A stretch of DNA of 64,000 bases, from NCBI RefSeq assembly GCF_014905555.1, contig NZ_BNGS01000001.1, positions 930,001 to 994,000 on the forward strand, in the 5' to 3' direction. Below, piece by piece: positions 45,706-55,053 of the stretch (the first letter of the stretch is position 1; every line of letters begins with the position of its first letter). The translations under genes and the position numbers were made by a program. This stretch comes from Streptomyces sp. Y2F8-2 (GTDB lineage: Bacteria; Actinomycetota; Actinomycetes; Streptomycetales; Streptomycetaceae). The notes beneath the pieces are model-generated. The model searched no databases. It saw only the letters and a list, made by a program, of their open reading frames with translations, and was not told the DNA's origin.

Positions 45706-47067
45706 ATGCGAGCACGTACCCTCCCCCACTCTCGACTTCGCTCGAGCGGGGGGACCCCCATCAGCCGCAAGGCGATAGCCCTCACAGCCGTCGCAGTGCT
45801 GGGCGCCGGGCTGCTGGCCGGCTGTGCCGACGACGGCGGAGACAAGTCCGGCTCGTCGCCGGACGGCGGTGGCAGCGGAAAGACCACGATCAGCCTCGGC
45901 CTCTTCGGCACCTTCGGCTTCAAGGAGGCAGGCCTCTACGCCGAGTACGAGAAGCTCCACCCCAACATCAAGATCACCGAGAACGTCACCGAGCGGAACG
46001 AGAACTACTACCCGGCGCTCGTCAACCACCTCACCACCGGCAGCGGTCTGCAGGACATCCAGGGCGTCGAAGTCGGCAACATAGCCGAGGTCGTCAGCAC
46101 CCAGGCGGCCAAGCTCACGGACCTCTCCAAGGTTTCGGGCGTGAACAAGAGCGACTTCCTCGACTGGAAGTGGGCGCAGGCCACCACCAAGGACGGTCAG
46201 ACGATCGGCCTCGGCACCGACGTCGGCCCGATGGCGGTCTGCTACCGCAAGGACCTCTTCCAGGCGGCCGGTCTGCCCACCGACCGCACCGAGGTCGGCA
46301 AGCTGTGGTCCGGCGACTGGAGCAAGCTCGTCAGCGTCGGCGAGCGGTACCAGAAGAAGGCGCCGCAGGGCACCACCTTCTGGGACTCCCCCGGCGGTCT
46401 GCTGAACGCCGTCCTCAGCAGTGAGAAGGAGAAGTTCTACGACTCCTCCGGCAAGGTCATCTACAAGACGAACCCCGCCGTCAAGGCCGCCTTCGACCTG
46501 ACCGCGGACGCCGCCAAGAAGGGCCTGATCGGCGCGCAGACGCAGTTCCAGCCGACCTGGGACCAGACGATCGCCAACGTGAAGTTCGCCGCGATGGCCT
46601 GCCCGCCGTGGATGCTCGGCTACATCAAGGGCAAGTCGAAGCCGGACGCCAAGGGCAAGTGGGACGTGGCCGTCGCGCCCAGGTCCGGCAACTGGGGCGG
46701 TTCCTTCCTGACCGTGCCGAAGAACGGCAAGCACGTGAAGGAGGCCCAGGAGCTGGCCGCCTGGCTGACCGCGCCCGCGCAGCAGGCCAAGCTGTTCAGC
46801 GTCCAGGGCAGCTTCCCGAGCGCGCAGGCGGCGTACAGCTCCCCCGAGGTCACCGGCGCCAAGAACGAGATGACCGGTGACGCCCCGATCGGCACGATCT
46901 TCGCCGAGGCCGCCAAGTCCAGCCCGGTCCAGGTCATCGGCCCGAAGGACCAGATCATCCAGCAGGGTCTGACCGACAACGGCGTCATCCTCGTGACGAA
47001 GGGCAAGTCGGCCGAGGAGGCCTGGAACACGGCCACGAAGACCATCGACAACAACCTGGAGAAGTGA
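45706..47067 (+). CDS. cebE: Cellobiose/cellotriose-binding lipoprotein
   Basis: A 453-residue family 1 solute-binding lipoprotein for cello-oligosaccharides. The lipobox is LLAGC with C40. GGAGG stands ten bases before ATG 45706. Residues 6-19 of the signal peptide (LPHSRLRSSGGTPI) are encoded by a copy of the hairpin repeat, an unusual makeup for an N-region, although two arginines and the downstream hydrophobic core (AIALTAVAVLGAGL) should still allow export. Cognate permeases follow; the ATPase is expected to be the shared MsiK encoded elsewhere. Confidence 0.93.
   Translation: MRARTLPHSRLRSSGGTPISRKAIALTAVAVLGAGLLAGCADDGGDKSGSSPDGGGSGKTTISLGLFGTFGFKEAGLYAEYEKLHPNIKITENVTERNENYYPALVNHLTTGSGLQDIQGVEVGNIAEVVSTQAAKLTDLSKVSGVNKSDFLDWKWAQATTKDGQTIGLGTDVGPMAVCYRKDLFQAAGLPTDRTEVGKLWSGDWSKLVSVGERYQKKAPQGTTFWDSPGGLLNAVLSSEKEKFYDSSGKVIYKTNPAVKAAFDLTADAAKKGLIGAQTQFQPTWDQTIANVKFAAMACPPWMLGYIKGKSKPDAKGKWDVAVAPRSGNWGGSFLTVPKNGKHVKEAQELAAWLTAPAQQAKLFSVQGSFPSAQAAYSSPEVTGAKNEMTGDAPIGTIFAEAAKSSPVQVIGPKDQIIQQGLTDNGVILVTKGKSAEEAWNTATKTIDNNLEK
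45721..45762 (+). repeat. Hairpin repeat copy C, inside the cebE signal peptide
   Basis: Starts CTCCCCCACTCTCGACTTCG and ends CGGGGGGACCCCCAT. It closely matches copy B at 36284. Read in frame from codon 6, it replaces or extends the positively charged N-region of the lipoprotein signal. Confidence 0.85.
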
Positions 47068-47072
47068 CCGGC

Positions 47073-48083
47073 ATGGCCACCCGGCACGACACCGCCGCGC
47101 CCCCCGCGAAGGAGGGGGGCGCGGCCCCGGGCCGCCCGCCCGCGGTACCCACGGAGGCGGAGCAGCGGCGCCGCGCACGACTCTCCCGGCGCTGGCAGCG
47201 GGATCTCCGCTGGAGCCCCTACGCGTTCGTCTCGCCCTTCTTCCTGCTCTTCATCGCCTTCGGCCTGTTCCCGCTGGTCTACACGGCCTGGGCCTCGCTG
47301 CACACGGTGGAGCTGACGGCGCCCACCGACATGGAGTGGGCGGGGCTGCGCAACTACACCCGGATCTTCGACGACGACTTCTTCTGGAACGCGGCGAAGA
47401 ACACCCTGACCATCGGGATCATCTCGACCGTCCCGCAGCTTCTGATGGCGATGGGCCTGGCCCACATCCTCAACTACAAGCTGCGCGCCTCGACCTTCTA
47501 CCGGGTCGTGATGCTCGCGCCGTACGCGACCTCGATCGCGGCCGCCTCACTGGTGTTCGTGCTGCTCTTCGGGCGCGATTACGGCATGATCAACTGGGCG
47601 CTGCACTTCGTCGGGATCGACGCCATCGACTGGCAGAACGAGAAGTGGCCCTCGCAGATAGCCGTCTCGTCCATCGTCATCTGGCGCTGGACTGGCTACA
47701 ACGCGCTGATCTACCTGGCGGCGATGCAGGCCATCCCCCAGGACCTGTACGAGTCGGCGGCCCTGGACGGTGCCAACCGCTGGCAGCAGTTCTTCCATGT
47801 CACGCTGCCCCAGTTGCGGCCGACGATCCTGTTCACGGTCGTCGTGTCGACGATCGGCGCCAGCCAGGTCTTCGGCGAACCGCTGCTGTTCGACGCGAAC
47901 AAGGGTGCGTCGGGCGGCGCCGAGCACCAGTTCCAGACGCTGGGTCTGTACCTGTACGAGCAGGGCTGGGTGAACCAGCACCTGGGCCGGGCCTCCGCCA
48001 TCGCCTGGACGATGTTCCTGATCCTCATCGTGATCGGGATCGTCAACTACGTCATCTCGCGCCGGTTGCGCGCCAGCAGTTAG
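47073..48083 (+). CDS. cebF: Cello-oligosaccharide ABC permease, MalF-type
   Basis: A 336-residue inner-membrane permease with six main helices. The conserved cytoplasmic EAA loop is around ESAALDGANRWQQFFHVTLP (residues about 225-245), which docks the ATPase. ATG 47073 is preferred over GTG 47064 because GGAGAAG is then properly spaced. It follows cebE directly, within 6 bp of its stop. Confidence 0.93.
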   Translation: MATRHDTAAPPAKEGGAAPGRPPAVPTEAEQRRRARLSRRWQRDLRWSPYAFVSPFFLLFIAFGLFPLVYTAWASLHTVELTAPTDMEWAGLRNYTRIFDDDFFWNAAKNTLTIGIISTVPQLLMAMGLAHILNYKLRASTFYRVVMLAPYATSIAAASLVFVLLFGRDYGMINWALHFVGIDAIDWQNEKWPSQIAVSSIVIWRWTGYNALIYLAAMQAIPQDLYESAALDGANRWQQFFHVTLPQLRPTILFTVVVSTIGASQVFGEPLLFDANKGASGGAEHQFQTLGLYLYEQGWVNQHLGRASAIAWTMFLILIVIGIVNYVISRRLRASS

Positions 48084-48094
48084 GAGAACCGGCC

Positions 48095-48997
48095 GTGACG
48101 ACGACCCTGACGAAGCCCGAGGAGAAGACCCGGGAGCCCCAACGCGTACGCCGGCCCAAGGCCGCGCGCGCCGGCGGGCAGCTCCACGCCGGTCCCGTGG
48201 CGTACGCCATCCTGATCCTCTTCAGCATCGGCTCGCTGCTCCCGCTGGTGTGGACGGCGATCGCCGCCTCCCGCAACAACAACCGGCTCGCGCAGACGCC
48301 CCCGCCCTTCTGGTTCGGGTCGAACCTGTTCAACAACCTGGAGATCGCCTGGAACGACGCCAATCTGGGCAAGGCGTTCTTCAACACCACGTTCGTGGCA
48401 GGCGTCTCGGCGGCGACGATCGTCTTCCTGTCGACGATCGCCGGGTTCGCCTTCGCCAAACTGCGCTTCAAGGGCAAGGGCGCCCTGATGCTGATCGTCA
48501 TCGGCACGATGATGGTCCCGCCGCAGCTGAGCGTGATCCCGCTGTACATGATGGTCGCCAAGCTGGACTGGACCGACCAGCTTCAGGCAGTGATCCTGCC
48601 GTCGCTGGTGAGCGCGTTCGGGGTGTTCTTCATGCGGCAGTACCTGATCCAGGCGCTGCCGGACGAGATCATCGAGGCCGCCCGCATGGACGGCGCGAGC
48701 AGCTGGCGCGTGGTCTGGCACGTGGTGTTCCCGGCGGCCCGCCCCGCGATGGCCGTCCTGGGCATGCTGATGTTCGTGCAGACGTGGAACGACTTCCTGT
48801 GGCCGTTCCTGGTCCTGACCCAGAACGGCAACCCGACCGTGCAGGTCGCGGTCGCGGGTCTGGGCCGCGGCTACACCCCCGACCAGTCGCTGATCATGGC
48901 GGGCGCGCTGCTCGGCACGCTGCCGCTGCTGCTGGTGTTCGCGATCTTCGGCAAGCAGATCGTGGGCGGCATCATGCAGGGCGCGGTCAAGGGCTGA
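48095..48997 (+). CDS. cebG: Cello-oligosaccharide ABC permease, MalG-type
   Basis: A 300-residue permease, partner of CebF. The EAA loop is [20 protein letters not shown]. The family-typical end is [18 protein letters not shown] 48095 has AGGAGAA eight bases upstream. No ATPase gene follows, consistent with use of the multi-sugar ATPase MsiK. bglC comes next after a 150 bp gap. Confidence 0.93.
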   Translation: MTTTLTKPEEKTREPQRVRRPKAARAGGQLHAGPVAYAILILFSIGSLLPLVWTAIAASRNNNRLAQTPPPFWFGSNLFNNLEIAWNDANLGKAFFNTTFVAGVSAATIVFLSTIAGFAFAKLRFKGKGALMLIVIGTMMVPPQLSVIPLYMMVAKLDWTDQLQAVILPSLVSAFGVFFMRQYLIQALPDEIIEAARMDGASSWRVVWHVVFPAARPAMAVLGMLMFVQTWNDFLWPFLVLTQNGNPTVQVAVAGLGRGYTPDQSLIMAGALLGTLPLLLVFAIFGKQIVGGIMQGAVKG

Positions 48998-49135
48998 GGC
49001 CCACCCGCGGTGGCCGCCCACCCGCCGCGGTCGCCCACCCGCCGTACGGGGGCCGGATCACCGCCGCTCCGGCCCCTTCCCTCCCCCTCCTCTCTCCTCC
49101 CCATCCCCCAACTCATCGGTCTTCCCGACCTCTTA

Positions 49136-49149
49136 TGGGAGCGCTTCCA
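49136..49149. promoter_or_regulatory. CebR operator overlapping the bglC start codon
   Basis: TGGGAGCGCTTCCA differs from the perfect CebR box by one base and its last A is the first base of the bglC ATG. Binding here would block transcription elongation or initiation very close to the start codon. Confidence 0.85.
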
Positions 49150-50582
49150 TGTCTGAGTCCGCACAGTCGGCATCCCCGGTGACCTTTCCTCCCGCCTTCC
49201 TCTGGGGCGCCGCGACCTCCGCGTACCAGATCGAGGGGGCGGTGCGGGAGGACGGCCGCACCCCCTCCATCTGGGACACCTTCAGCCATACGCCGGGCAG
49301 GACGGCCGACGGCGAGACCGGTGACATCGCCGTCGACCACTACCACCGCTACCGCGAGGACGTGGCGCTGATGGCCGGGCTGGGCCTGAACGCGTACCGC
49401 TTCTCGATCTCCTGGTCGCGCGTGCAGCCCACCGGCCGGGGCCCCGCGGTCCAGCGGGGCCTGGACTTCTACCGCCGACTGGTGGACGAACTCCTCGCGC
49501 ACGGCATCCGGCCGGCGATCACCCTCTACCACTGGGACCTCCCGCAGGAGCTGGAGGACGCGGGCGGCTGGCCGGAGCGGGACACGGCGTACCGGTTCGC
49601 CGAGTACGCGCGGATCGTGGGCGAGGCCCTCGGCGACCGCGTGGAGCAGTGGATCACCCTGAACGAGCCATGGTGCAGCGCGTTCCTGGGCTACGGCTCC
49701 GGGGTGCACGCCCCGGGTCGTACGGACGCGGCGGCGTCGCTGCGCGCGGCACACCATCTGAACCTGGCCCACGGCCTCGGCGCCTCGGCCCTGCGATCCG
49801 TGATGCCGACCCGCAACGCGGTGGCGGTCAGCCTCAACTCCTCCGTCGTGCGCACGGTCTCCCAGGACCCCGCGGACCTGGCGGCGGGCCGGAAGATCGA
49901 CGACCTGGCCAACGGGGTCTTCCACGGCCCGATGCTGCACGGCGCGTACCCGGAGACCCTGCTCACGGCCACGTCGTCGGTCACGGACTGGTCGTACGTG
50001 CGCGACGGCGACCTGGACTCGATCCACCAGCCGCTGGACGCGCTGGGTCTGAACTACTACACGCCGACGCTGGTCTCGGCGGCCGAGGAGCAGGTGAGCG
50101 GCCCGCGTCCGGACGGTCACGGCGTCAGCGCCCACTCGCCCTGGCCGGGCGCGGACGACGTGGCCTTCCACCAGACCCCGGGCGAGCGCACCGAGATGGG
50201 CTGGACGATCGACCCGACCGGGCTGCACGAGCTGATCATGCGCTACACGCGGGAAGCGCCCGGCCTGCCGCTGTACGTGACGGAGAACGGCGCGGCCTAC
50301 GACGACAAGCCGGACCCTGACGGCCGCGTCCACGACCCGGAGCGGATCGCCTACCTGCACGGGCACCTGTCGGCGGTGCGCCGGGCCATCACGGACGGCG
50401 CGGACGTGCGGGGCTACTTCCTGTGGTCCCTGATGGACAACTTCGAGTGGGCGTACGGCTACGAGAAGCGCTTCGGGGCGGTGTACGTGGACTACACGAC
50501 CCTGGAGCGGACCCCGAAGTCCAGCGCGCACTGGTACGGCCGGGCGGCGCGGACCGGGGAGCTGCCGCCGCTGGAGGGCTGA
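49149..50582 (+). CDS. bglC: Beta-glucosidase, GH1 (cellobiase)
   Basis: A 477-residue family GH1 retaining beta-glucosidase that hydrolyses imported cellobiose and cellotriose to glucose, lowering the CebR inducer. Acid/base glutamate is in WITLNEPW near residue 172 and the nucleophile in YVTENGAA near 378. [12 protein letters not shown] at the N terminus is typical. No signal peptide, so it is cytoplasmic. The operator overlaps the start codon, and a strong terminator follows. Confidence 0.96.
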   Translation: MSESAQSASPVTFPPAFLWGAATSAYQIEGAVREDGRTPSIWDTFSHTPGRTADGETGDIAVDHYHRYREDVALMAGLGLNAYRFSISWSRVQPTGRGPAVQRGLDFYRRLVDELLAHGIRPAITLYHWDLPQELEDAGGWPERDTAYRFAEYARIVGEALGDRVEQWITLNEPWCSAFLGYGSGVHAPGRTDAAASLRAAHHLNLAHGLGASALRSVMPTRNAVAVSLNSSVVRTVSQDPADLAAGRKIDDLANGVFHGPMLHGAYPETLLTATSSVTDWSYVRDGDLDSIHQPLDALGLNYYTPTLVSAAEEQVSGPRPDGHGVSAHSPWPGADDVAFHQTPGERTEMGWTIDPTGLHELIMRYTREAPGLPLYVTENGAAYDDKPDPDGRVHDPERIAYLHGHLSAVRRAITDGADVRGYFLWSLMDNFEWAYGYEKRFGAVYVDYTTLERTPKSSAHWYGRAARTGELPPLEG

Positions 50583-50601
50583 CCGGCGGGGGACAGGGGT
50601 T

Positions 50602-50636
50602 CGGGGCGCGGCACAGGAGGGAGGTGCCGCGCCCCG
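50602..50636 (+). terminator. 13 bp terminator after bglC
   Basis: CGGGGCGCGGCAC pairs with GTGCCGCGCCCCG across nine bases, 20 bases after the bglC stop. No T-run, as is usual in Streptomyces. Confidence 0.85.
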
Positions 50637-50711
50637 GTGGTTCGCCGAGCCGCCCGAAGCCTGTCGCAAGGGGGCTCCGCCGCGTGGCCCACTCCCCTAG
50701 GGTTTGGTCGC

Positions 50712-51239
50712 GTGACCACCGAAGCCGCGGGCAGAGCGGCAACCACCTACCCGTCCTCGCTGCGTCGGACCTCACTCGTGGCCTTCGGCTCGCTGGCGTT
50801 CGTGGCTCTGGGCGTCTGGCTGCTGATCGACCATGCCACGCTCAAAGGCGTCCTCGCGGGCGCGGCCGCCGTGCCGTTCTTCGGCCTGTGCGCCTGCGTG
50901 GCGATCGGGCGCCTTCTGCGACGTCGGCCCGAACTGGTGCTGACCGGCGAGGGCCTGAGACATGTGATGCTGGGCTCGATCCGCTGGACGGAGATCGCGG
51001 AGGTCACCGTCCGCGAGATCAAGGTCCGCTCCACCTCTCAGCGCGTGATCGAACTGGCGCTCAATGATCCGGACGCCTACCTGGCGCGGGCACCGCGTAC
51101 GGCCCGGATCGCAGGCAAGGCCAACCTGCGTTTCGGTTACAGCCCGGCGACCATCTCGGCGACCACGCTCCCCGTGGACCTCGACGAGGTGGTGGCGGCC
51201 ATGCGCCGCCACCACCCGGAGTTGAGGATCAGGCGGTAG
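50712..51239 (+). CDS. Membrane protein with PH-like cytoplasmic domain
   Basis: A 175-residue protein with two hydrophobic helices (residues about 24-45 and 50-72, ending FFGLCACVAIGRLL) followed by a soluble beta-rich domain that resembles bacterial PH domains (LTGEGLRHVMLGSIRWTEIA, then LPVDLDEVVAAMRRHHPEL). The function is unknown. GTG 50712 lies just after a TAGGGT -10-like element and may be leaderless. It converges on the chitinase gene with 18 bp between stops. Confidence 0.7.
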   Translation: MTTEAAGRAATTYPSSLRRTSLVAFGSLAFVALGVWLLIDHATLKGVLAGAAAVPFFGLCACVAIGRLLRRRPELVLTGEGLRHVMLGSIRWTEIAEVTVREIKVRSTSQRVIELALNDPDAYLARAPRTARIAGKANLRFGYSPATISATTLPVDLDEVVAAMRRHHPELRIRR

Positions 51240-51257
51240 CACCCTGGAGAACAGGCG

Positions 51258-52721
51258 CTAGTTGTAGGTGCCGAACGCCTTCGAGAAGGCGAACCTGTCC
51301 TGGGTGATGGAGCTGCACGTCGGGTCCGCCGTCGGCTTGGGGCCGCCGTCGCACTGCTTGTCCCGTGCGGCCGACCACATCGACAGCCAGCCGATGCCCT
51401 TGGACTTGGCGAAGGTCACCAGTTGGGTGGCGTCGTCGACCTTGAAGACCTCGGAGGAGACGTCGTTGACGCCGATCATCGGGGTGACCGCGACCGTCTT
51501 CCAGGCCGCGCTGTCGGTCAGGCCCAGCACGCTCTTGATCTGCGCCTGCGTGGCGGTCGCCGCCTGCTCGGCGTAGGTGCCCATGTCGCCGCTGTAGGCG
51601 GGGCCGTAGTCCATCGCCATGATGTTGACGGTGGAGATCTTCACGCCGTTGGACTTGGCGTCGGCGAGGAGGTTCACCCCGTCCTGGGTCAGGCCCTCCG
51701 GCATGACCGGCAGCGTGAACGACACATCGAGGCCGGGGTGTTGCTGCTGCAGCTTGGCGATGGCCTGGGCGCGGCGGGTGTTCGCGGCCGTGTTCGGCAG
51801 CGCGCCGCCCTCGACGTCGAAGTCGACCTTGGTGAGTTTGTAGGCGTCCACGGCCTTCCCGTACGCCGCCGCCAGCGCGTCCGCCGAGGAGCAGGTCGTG
51901 GCCAGTTCGGAGCCGGAGGCGCCGCCGAAGGAGACCCGGACGTCGCCGCCCTTGGCGCGCAGGGCGCCGATCTGCGCGGCCACCGCGTCGTTGCCGAGGT
52001 CGGAGACGCCGCCCCACTTGGGGGTGCAGCCGCCGCCGTCGGTCACGAACGCCAGGTTGTAGTTCTTCACACCGGTCGCGTCGGCTGCGGCGACCAGGTC
52101 GAAGGCCGGGTAGAGGGACGTGTCGACGTACGGGGAGAAGCCGGCGTTCGTGGTGGATCCGGTGCCGGTGCCGCCGCCGGTGGTCTGCGTGGCGGTGGGC
52201 GACGGAGCGGCGGTCGAAGGCGGGGTCGGCGCCGGGGACGGGGACTGGGTCGGGGACTGGGTCGGGCGGCCGCTCGGCTGCGGGGGCGTGCCGTCGTCGG
52301 CGGAACACTTCGCGCCGTCGATGACACAGCCCGTCGGGTCCCCGGAGCCGCTCACGACGAAGCCGACGGTCACCGACTCGCCCGCCGCGAGGCCGTCCTT
52401 GTCCCAGGACGGCGGCTTCACGGTGACGTGCTGTCCGCTCACCGTCGACGTGCCGTCCCACAGCGAGCTGAGCTTCGCACCCGAGGGAAGGTCGAACTGG
52501 AGCGACCAGTCGGCCTTGGCCTGGCCGCTGTCGTTCGTGATCACGTACTGCGCGGTGTAGCCCGTCGACCAGGTGCTGGTCTTCGTGTACGCCGCGCCGA
52601 CGCCGGCGGCGTGCGCGGTGCCGGTGACCACCAGGGCGCCACCGCCGACCACGACGGCGGCGACCGTGCCGCCGATCGCCTTGTTTCTGCCGCTGATCCC
52701 GCGCCGGTGCGCCTTGCTCAT
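51258..52721 (-). CDS. Secreted chitinase-like GH18 protein with N-terminal CBM2
   Basis: A 487-residue exported protein. A signal peptide ends near TAHA (residue 38). A CBM2-type carbohydrate-binding domain follows (about 40-135), then a Pro/Ser/Thr-rich linker of PTQSP repeats and a GH18 barrel (about 195-487). The GH18 catalytic motif is seen as VDFDVEGG near residue 300, retaining the last D and the acid E. The final region ends in AFGTYN. Likely degrades chitin or related glycans. It is in a group with the cellobiose genes but under no visible CebR box. Confidence 0.9.
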   Translation of the reverse strand: MSKAHRRGISGRNKAIGGTVAAVVVGGGALVVTGTAHAAGVGAAYTKTSTWSTGYTAQYVITNDSGQAKADWSLQFDLPSGAKLSSLWDGTSTVSGQHVTVKPPSWDKDGLAAGESVTVGFVVSGSGDPTGCVIDGAKCSADDGTPPQPSGRPTQSPTQSPSPAPTPPSTAAPSPTATQTTGGGTGTGSTTNAGFSPYVDTSLYPAFDLVAAADATGVKNYNLAFVTDGGGCTPKWGGVSDLGNDAVAAQIGALRAKGGDVRVSFGGASGSELATTCSSADALAAAYGKAVDAYKLTKVDFDVEGGALPNTAANTRRAQAIAKLQQQHPGLDVSFTLPVMPEGLTQDGVNLLADAKSNGVKISTVNIMAMDYGPAYSGDMGTYAEQAATATQAQIKSVLGLTDSAAWKTVAVTPMIGVNDVSSEVFKVDDATQLVTFAKSKGIGWLSMWSAARDKQCDGGPKPTADPTCSSITQDRFAFSKAFGTYN

Positions 52722-52832
52722 CGCGTGCCTGCCTTCGCTGGTACGGAGGGGTGTGGATGCGGCAGCACGCTAGCGAGCCGGTAGGGGGCAAACCGCCTGA
52801 TCCGGGCGGGCGTTGAGGATCTTAGGGTGCGC

Positions 52833-54230
52833 TTAAGGAAGGGATCGGGGGCGGTTAAAGGTAGAGACCAATATGCGGCGGCGTCTGCGGCGTACGCGGT
52901 GGCCTCGCCGTGCCGGGGCCCGCCCGTCCAGCTGGAACCAGATCCGCACCTCCGTGCCGCCCAGCACCGAGGAGCCGATCCGTACGTCGCCGCCGGTCGA
53001 CTCGGCGAGCCGGCGCACGATGTCCAGGCCGAGGCCCGTCGAGCCGTCACTGCCCGAGCCGCGACCGCGGGCCATCGCCGCCTGCGGGTCGGGTATGCCG
53101 GGCCCGGCGTCGGACACCAGCACGATCACCGCGTCCTCGGCGTTGTGCACGTCGACCGCGAACGCCGTGCCCTCCGGGGTGTGCCGGAAGACGTTCCCGA
53201 GCAGGGCGTCCAGCGCGGCGGCGAGGTCGGACCGGGCGACGGGTATGCGGACCGGACGGTCGGCCCCGGCCACCCGCCACTTGCGGCCCTCGTCCTCGGC
53301 GAGCGCCGACCAGAACTCCATCCGCTCGCGCACCACCTCCGCCGCGTCGCACCCGGCGCCCGGTCCGGCCGCCGCGGTCTGCGGCTTGGCCTCGCGGGCC
53401 GTACGGATGATCGTGTCCACCTCGCGCTCCAGCTGCGCCACCGCCTGACGGGTCTGCTCGGCGGCCGGCCCGTCGCCGAGCGAGGCCGCGTTCAGCCGCA
53501 GGACGGTCAGCGGCGTCCGCAGGCGGTGGGACAGGTCGGCCGCCAGTTCCCGCTCGTTCGCGAGGAGTTGTACGACCTGGTCGGCCATCGAGTTGAACGC
53601 GACCGCCGCCGCGCGCAGTTCGGCCGGCCCGTCCTCCGGGACGCGCGCCCCGAGCTGTCCCTCCCCCAGGTCGTGCGCGCCCTCGGCCAGCCGCCGCGCG
53701 GGCCGCACCATCCGTACGCCGAGCCGGTCGGCGACCGCCACCGAGCCGATGATCAGCGTGACGCCGACCGCGGCGAGCACCGCCCAGGCCGTGCCGACGC
53801 CGTGCGTCACCTCGGACTCGGGCACGTAGACCTCGATCACGGCGATCGCCCCGGAGCTGAGCGCGGTGGGCTGGAGCAGCGTGGAGCCGCCGGGGACCTC
53901 GGTGGTGGAGGCACGTCCGAGCCGACGGGTGGCCGCGATGTCCTCGGCGTCGGCGCGACGGCGGCCGATGTCGACCGCTTTCGTGCCGTCCCCCGCGGGG
54001 ATGTGCACTGCTATCCCGTCGTCGGAGCCCGCCGAGGCGACGACCCGCTCCAACTGGTCCCGGTCGGTGGTGATGGACAGCGCGGGCGCGATCGCGGCGG
54101 CCTGCCGCTCGGCGCCGGCGAAGGCCCGGTCGCGTGCCATCTCCTTGACGACCAGCCCGAGCGGGACCGCGAAGGCGACCACCACCATCGCGGTCACCGC
54201 CAGACACACCTTGACCAGGGCCCACCTCAT
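52833..54230 (-). CDS. Sensor histidine kinase
   Basis: A 465-residue two-component sensor. A membrane helix at 7-27 and another near 150-170 bracket an extracytoplasmic sensor loop. HAMP (to about 215), DHp with LSHRLRTPLTVL (phosphoacceptor His near 235), and HATPase with DALLGNVFRHTPEG, DAGPGIPD and GLGLDIVRRLAE. After the kinase domain comes a short arginine-rich tail (RGHRVRRRRRRILVS), unusual for this class. ATGA overlap with the upstream response regulator shows coupling. Confidence 0.93.
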   Translation of the reverse strand: MRWALVKVCLAVTAMVVVAFAVPLGLVVKEMARDRAFAGAERQAAAIAPALSITTDRDQLERVVASAGSDDGIAVHIPAGDGTKAVDIGRRRADAEDIAATRRLGRASTTEVPGGSTLLQPTALSSGAIAVIEVYVPESEVTHGVGTAWAVLAAVGVTLIIGSVAVADRLGVRMVRPARRLAEGAHDLGEGQLGARVPEDGPAELRAAAVAFNSMADQVVQLLANERELAADLSHRLRTPLTVLRLNAASLGDGPAAEQTRQAVAQLEREVDTIIRTAREAKPQTAAAGPGAGCDAAEVVRERMEFWSALAEDEGRKWRVAGADRPVRIPVARSDLAAALDALLGNVFRHTPEGTAFAVDVHNAEDAVIVLVSDAGPGIPDPQAAMARGRGSGSDGSTGLGLDIVRRLAESTGGDVRIGSSVLGGTEVRIWFQLDGRAPARRGHRVRRRRRRILVSTFNRPRSLP

Positions 54231-54931
54231 GACAGTGGCTCCGTCTCCGGCGGCTCCAGCTTCACGCCGACCCCCCGCAGGGTGTGCAGATAGCGCGGCC
54301 TGGCGGCCGTCTCGCCCAACTTCCTCCTGAGCCAGGAGAGATGGACGTCGATGGTCTGGTCGTCGCCGTACGACTGTCGCCAGACCTCCGCGAGCAGCTC
54401 CCTGCGCGGTACGACGACGCCGGGCCGTCCGGCGAGGAAGGCCAGCAGATCGAACTCACGGCGTGTCAGGTCCAGGGGCACGCCGTCCAGTTCGGCGTGG
54501 CGGCGCAACGGGTCGATGGCGAGGCCGCCGACCCTGATGACGGTCGGGGGCCCGGCGTCGGCGGCGGCCGTGCGGACGCGGCGCAGCACCGCCGCGATCC
54601 GAGCCGAGAGGTGCTCGACCGAGAACGGCTTGGTCAGATAGTCGTCCGCGCCCGCGTTGAGCAGGCGGACGATCTCCGTCTCGTCGTCGCGTGCCGTGGC
54701 GATGATGACCGGGACGTCCGTGATGCCGCGCAGCATCTTCAGCGCCTCGGAGCCGTCCAGGTCGGGCAGCCCGAGGTCGAGGATGACGACGTCGAAGGGG
54801 ACGTGCGCGACCTCGCGCAACGCCTCCAGCGCGGTGCCGACGCTGCGCACGGTGTGTCCGGCCTCCGTCAGATGCCTGATGAGCGCCGAGCGTACGAACT
54901 GGTCGTCCTCGACCACGAGCACACTTGCCAT
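54227..54931 (-). CDS. OmpR-family response regulator
   Basis: A 234-residue response regulator. Receiver domain: acidic pocket VVEDD at the start, phosphoacceptor D in VILDLGLPDLDG (near 51), and lysine in YLTKPF (near 101). C-terminal winged helix ends TLRGVGVKL. ATG 54931 opens the receiver; the upstream region lacks a strong ribosome site. Its stop overlaps the kinase start by four bases. Confidence 0.95.
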   Translation of the reverse strand: MASVLVVEDDQFVRSALIRHLTEAGHTVRSVGTALEALREVAHVPFDVVILDLGLPDLDGSEALKMLRGITDVPVIIATARDDETEIVRLLNAGADDYLTKPFSVEHLSARIAAVLRRVRTAAADAGPPTVIRVGGLAIDPLRRHAELDGVPLDLTRREFDLLAFLAGRPGVVVPRRELLAEVWRQSYGDDQTIDVHLSWLRRKLGETAARPRYLHTLRGVGVKLEPPETEPLS

Positions 54932-55053
54932 GGGCGGCACCGTACGCCATGCGGGCCGGGCCGTTCGGGGGCTGTGGACAACTCCCCACGCCGCAACCGG
55001 AGAAACGGAACTGTGTGCGACCCGTGAGACACCCCTGGGGCTGGTGAGGCAGT

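Noticed and set aside
52859..52872. DasR-like site (GGT...GACC) near the chitinase
   Set aside because: Only half of the expected palindrome matches and it lies inside the histidine kinase gene, about 140 bases from the chitinase start.
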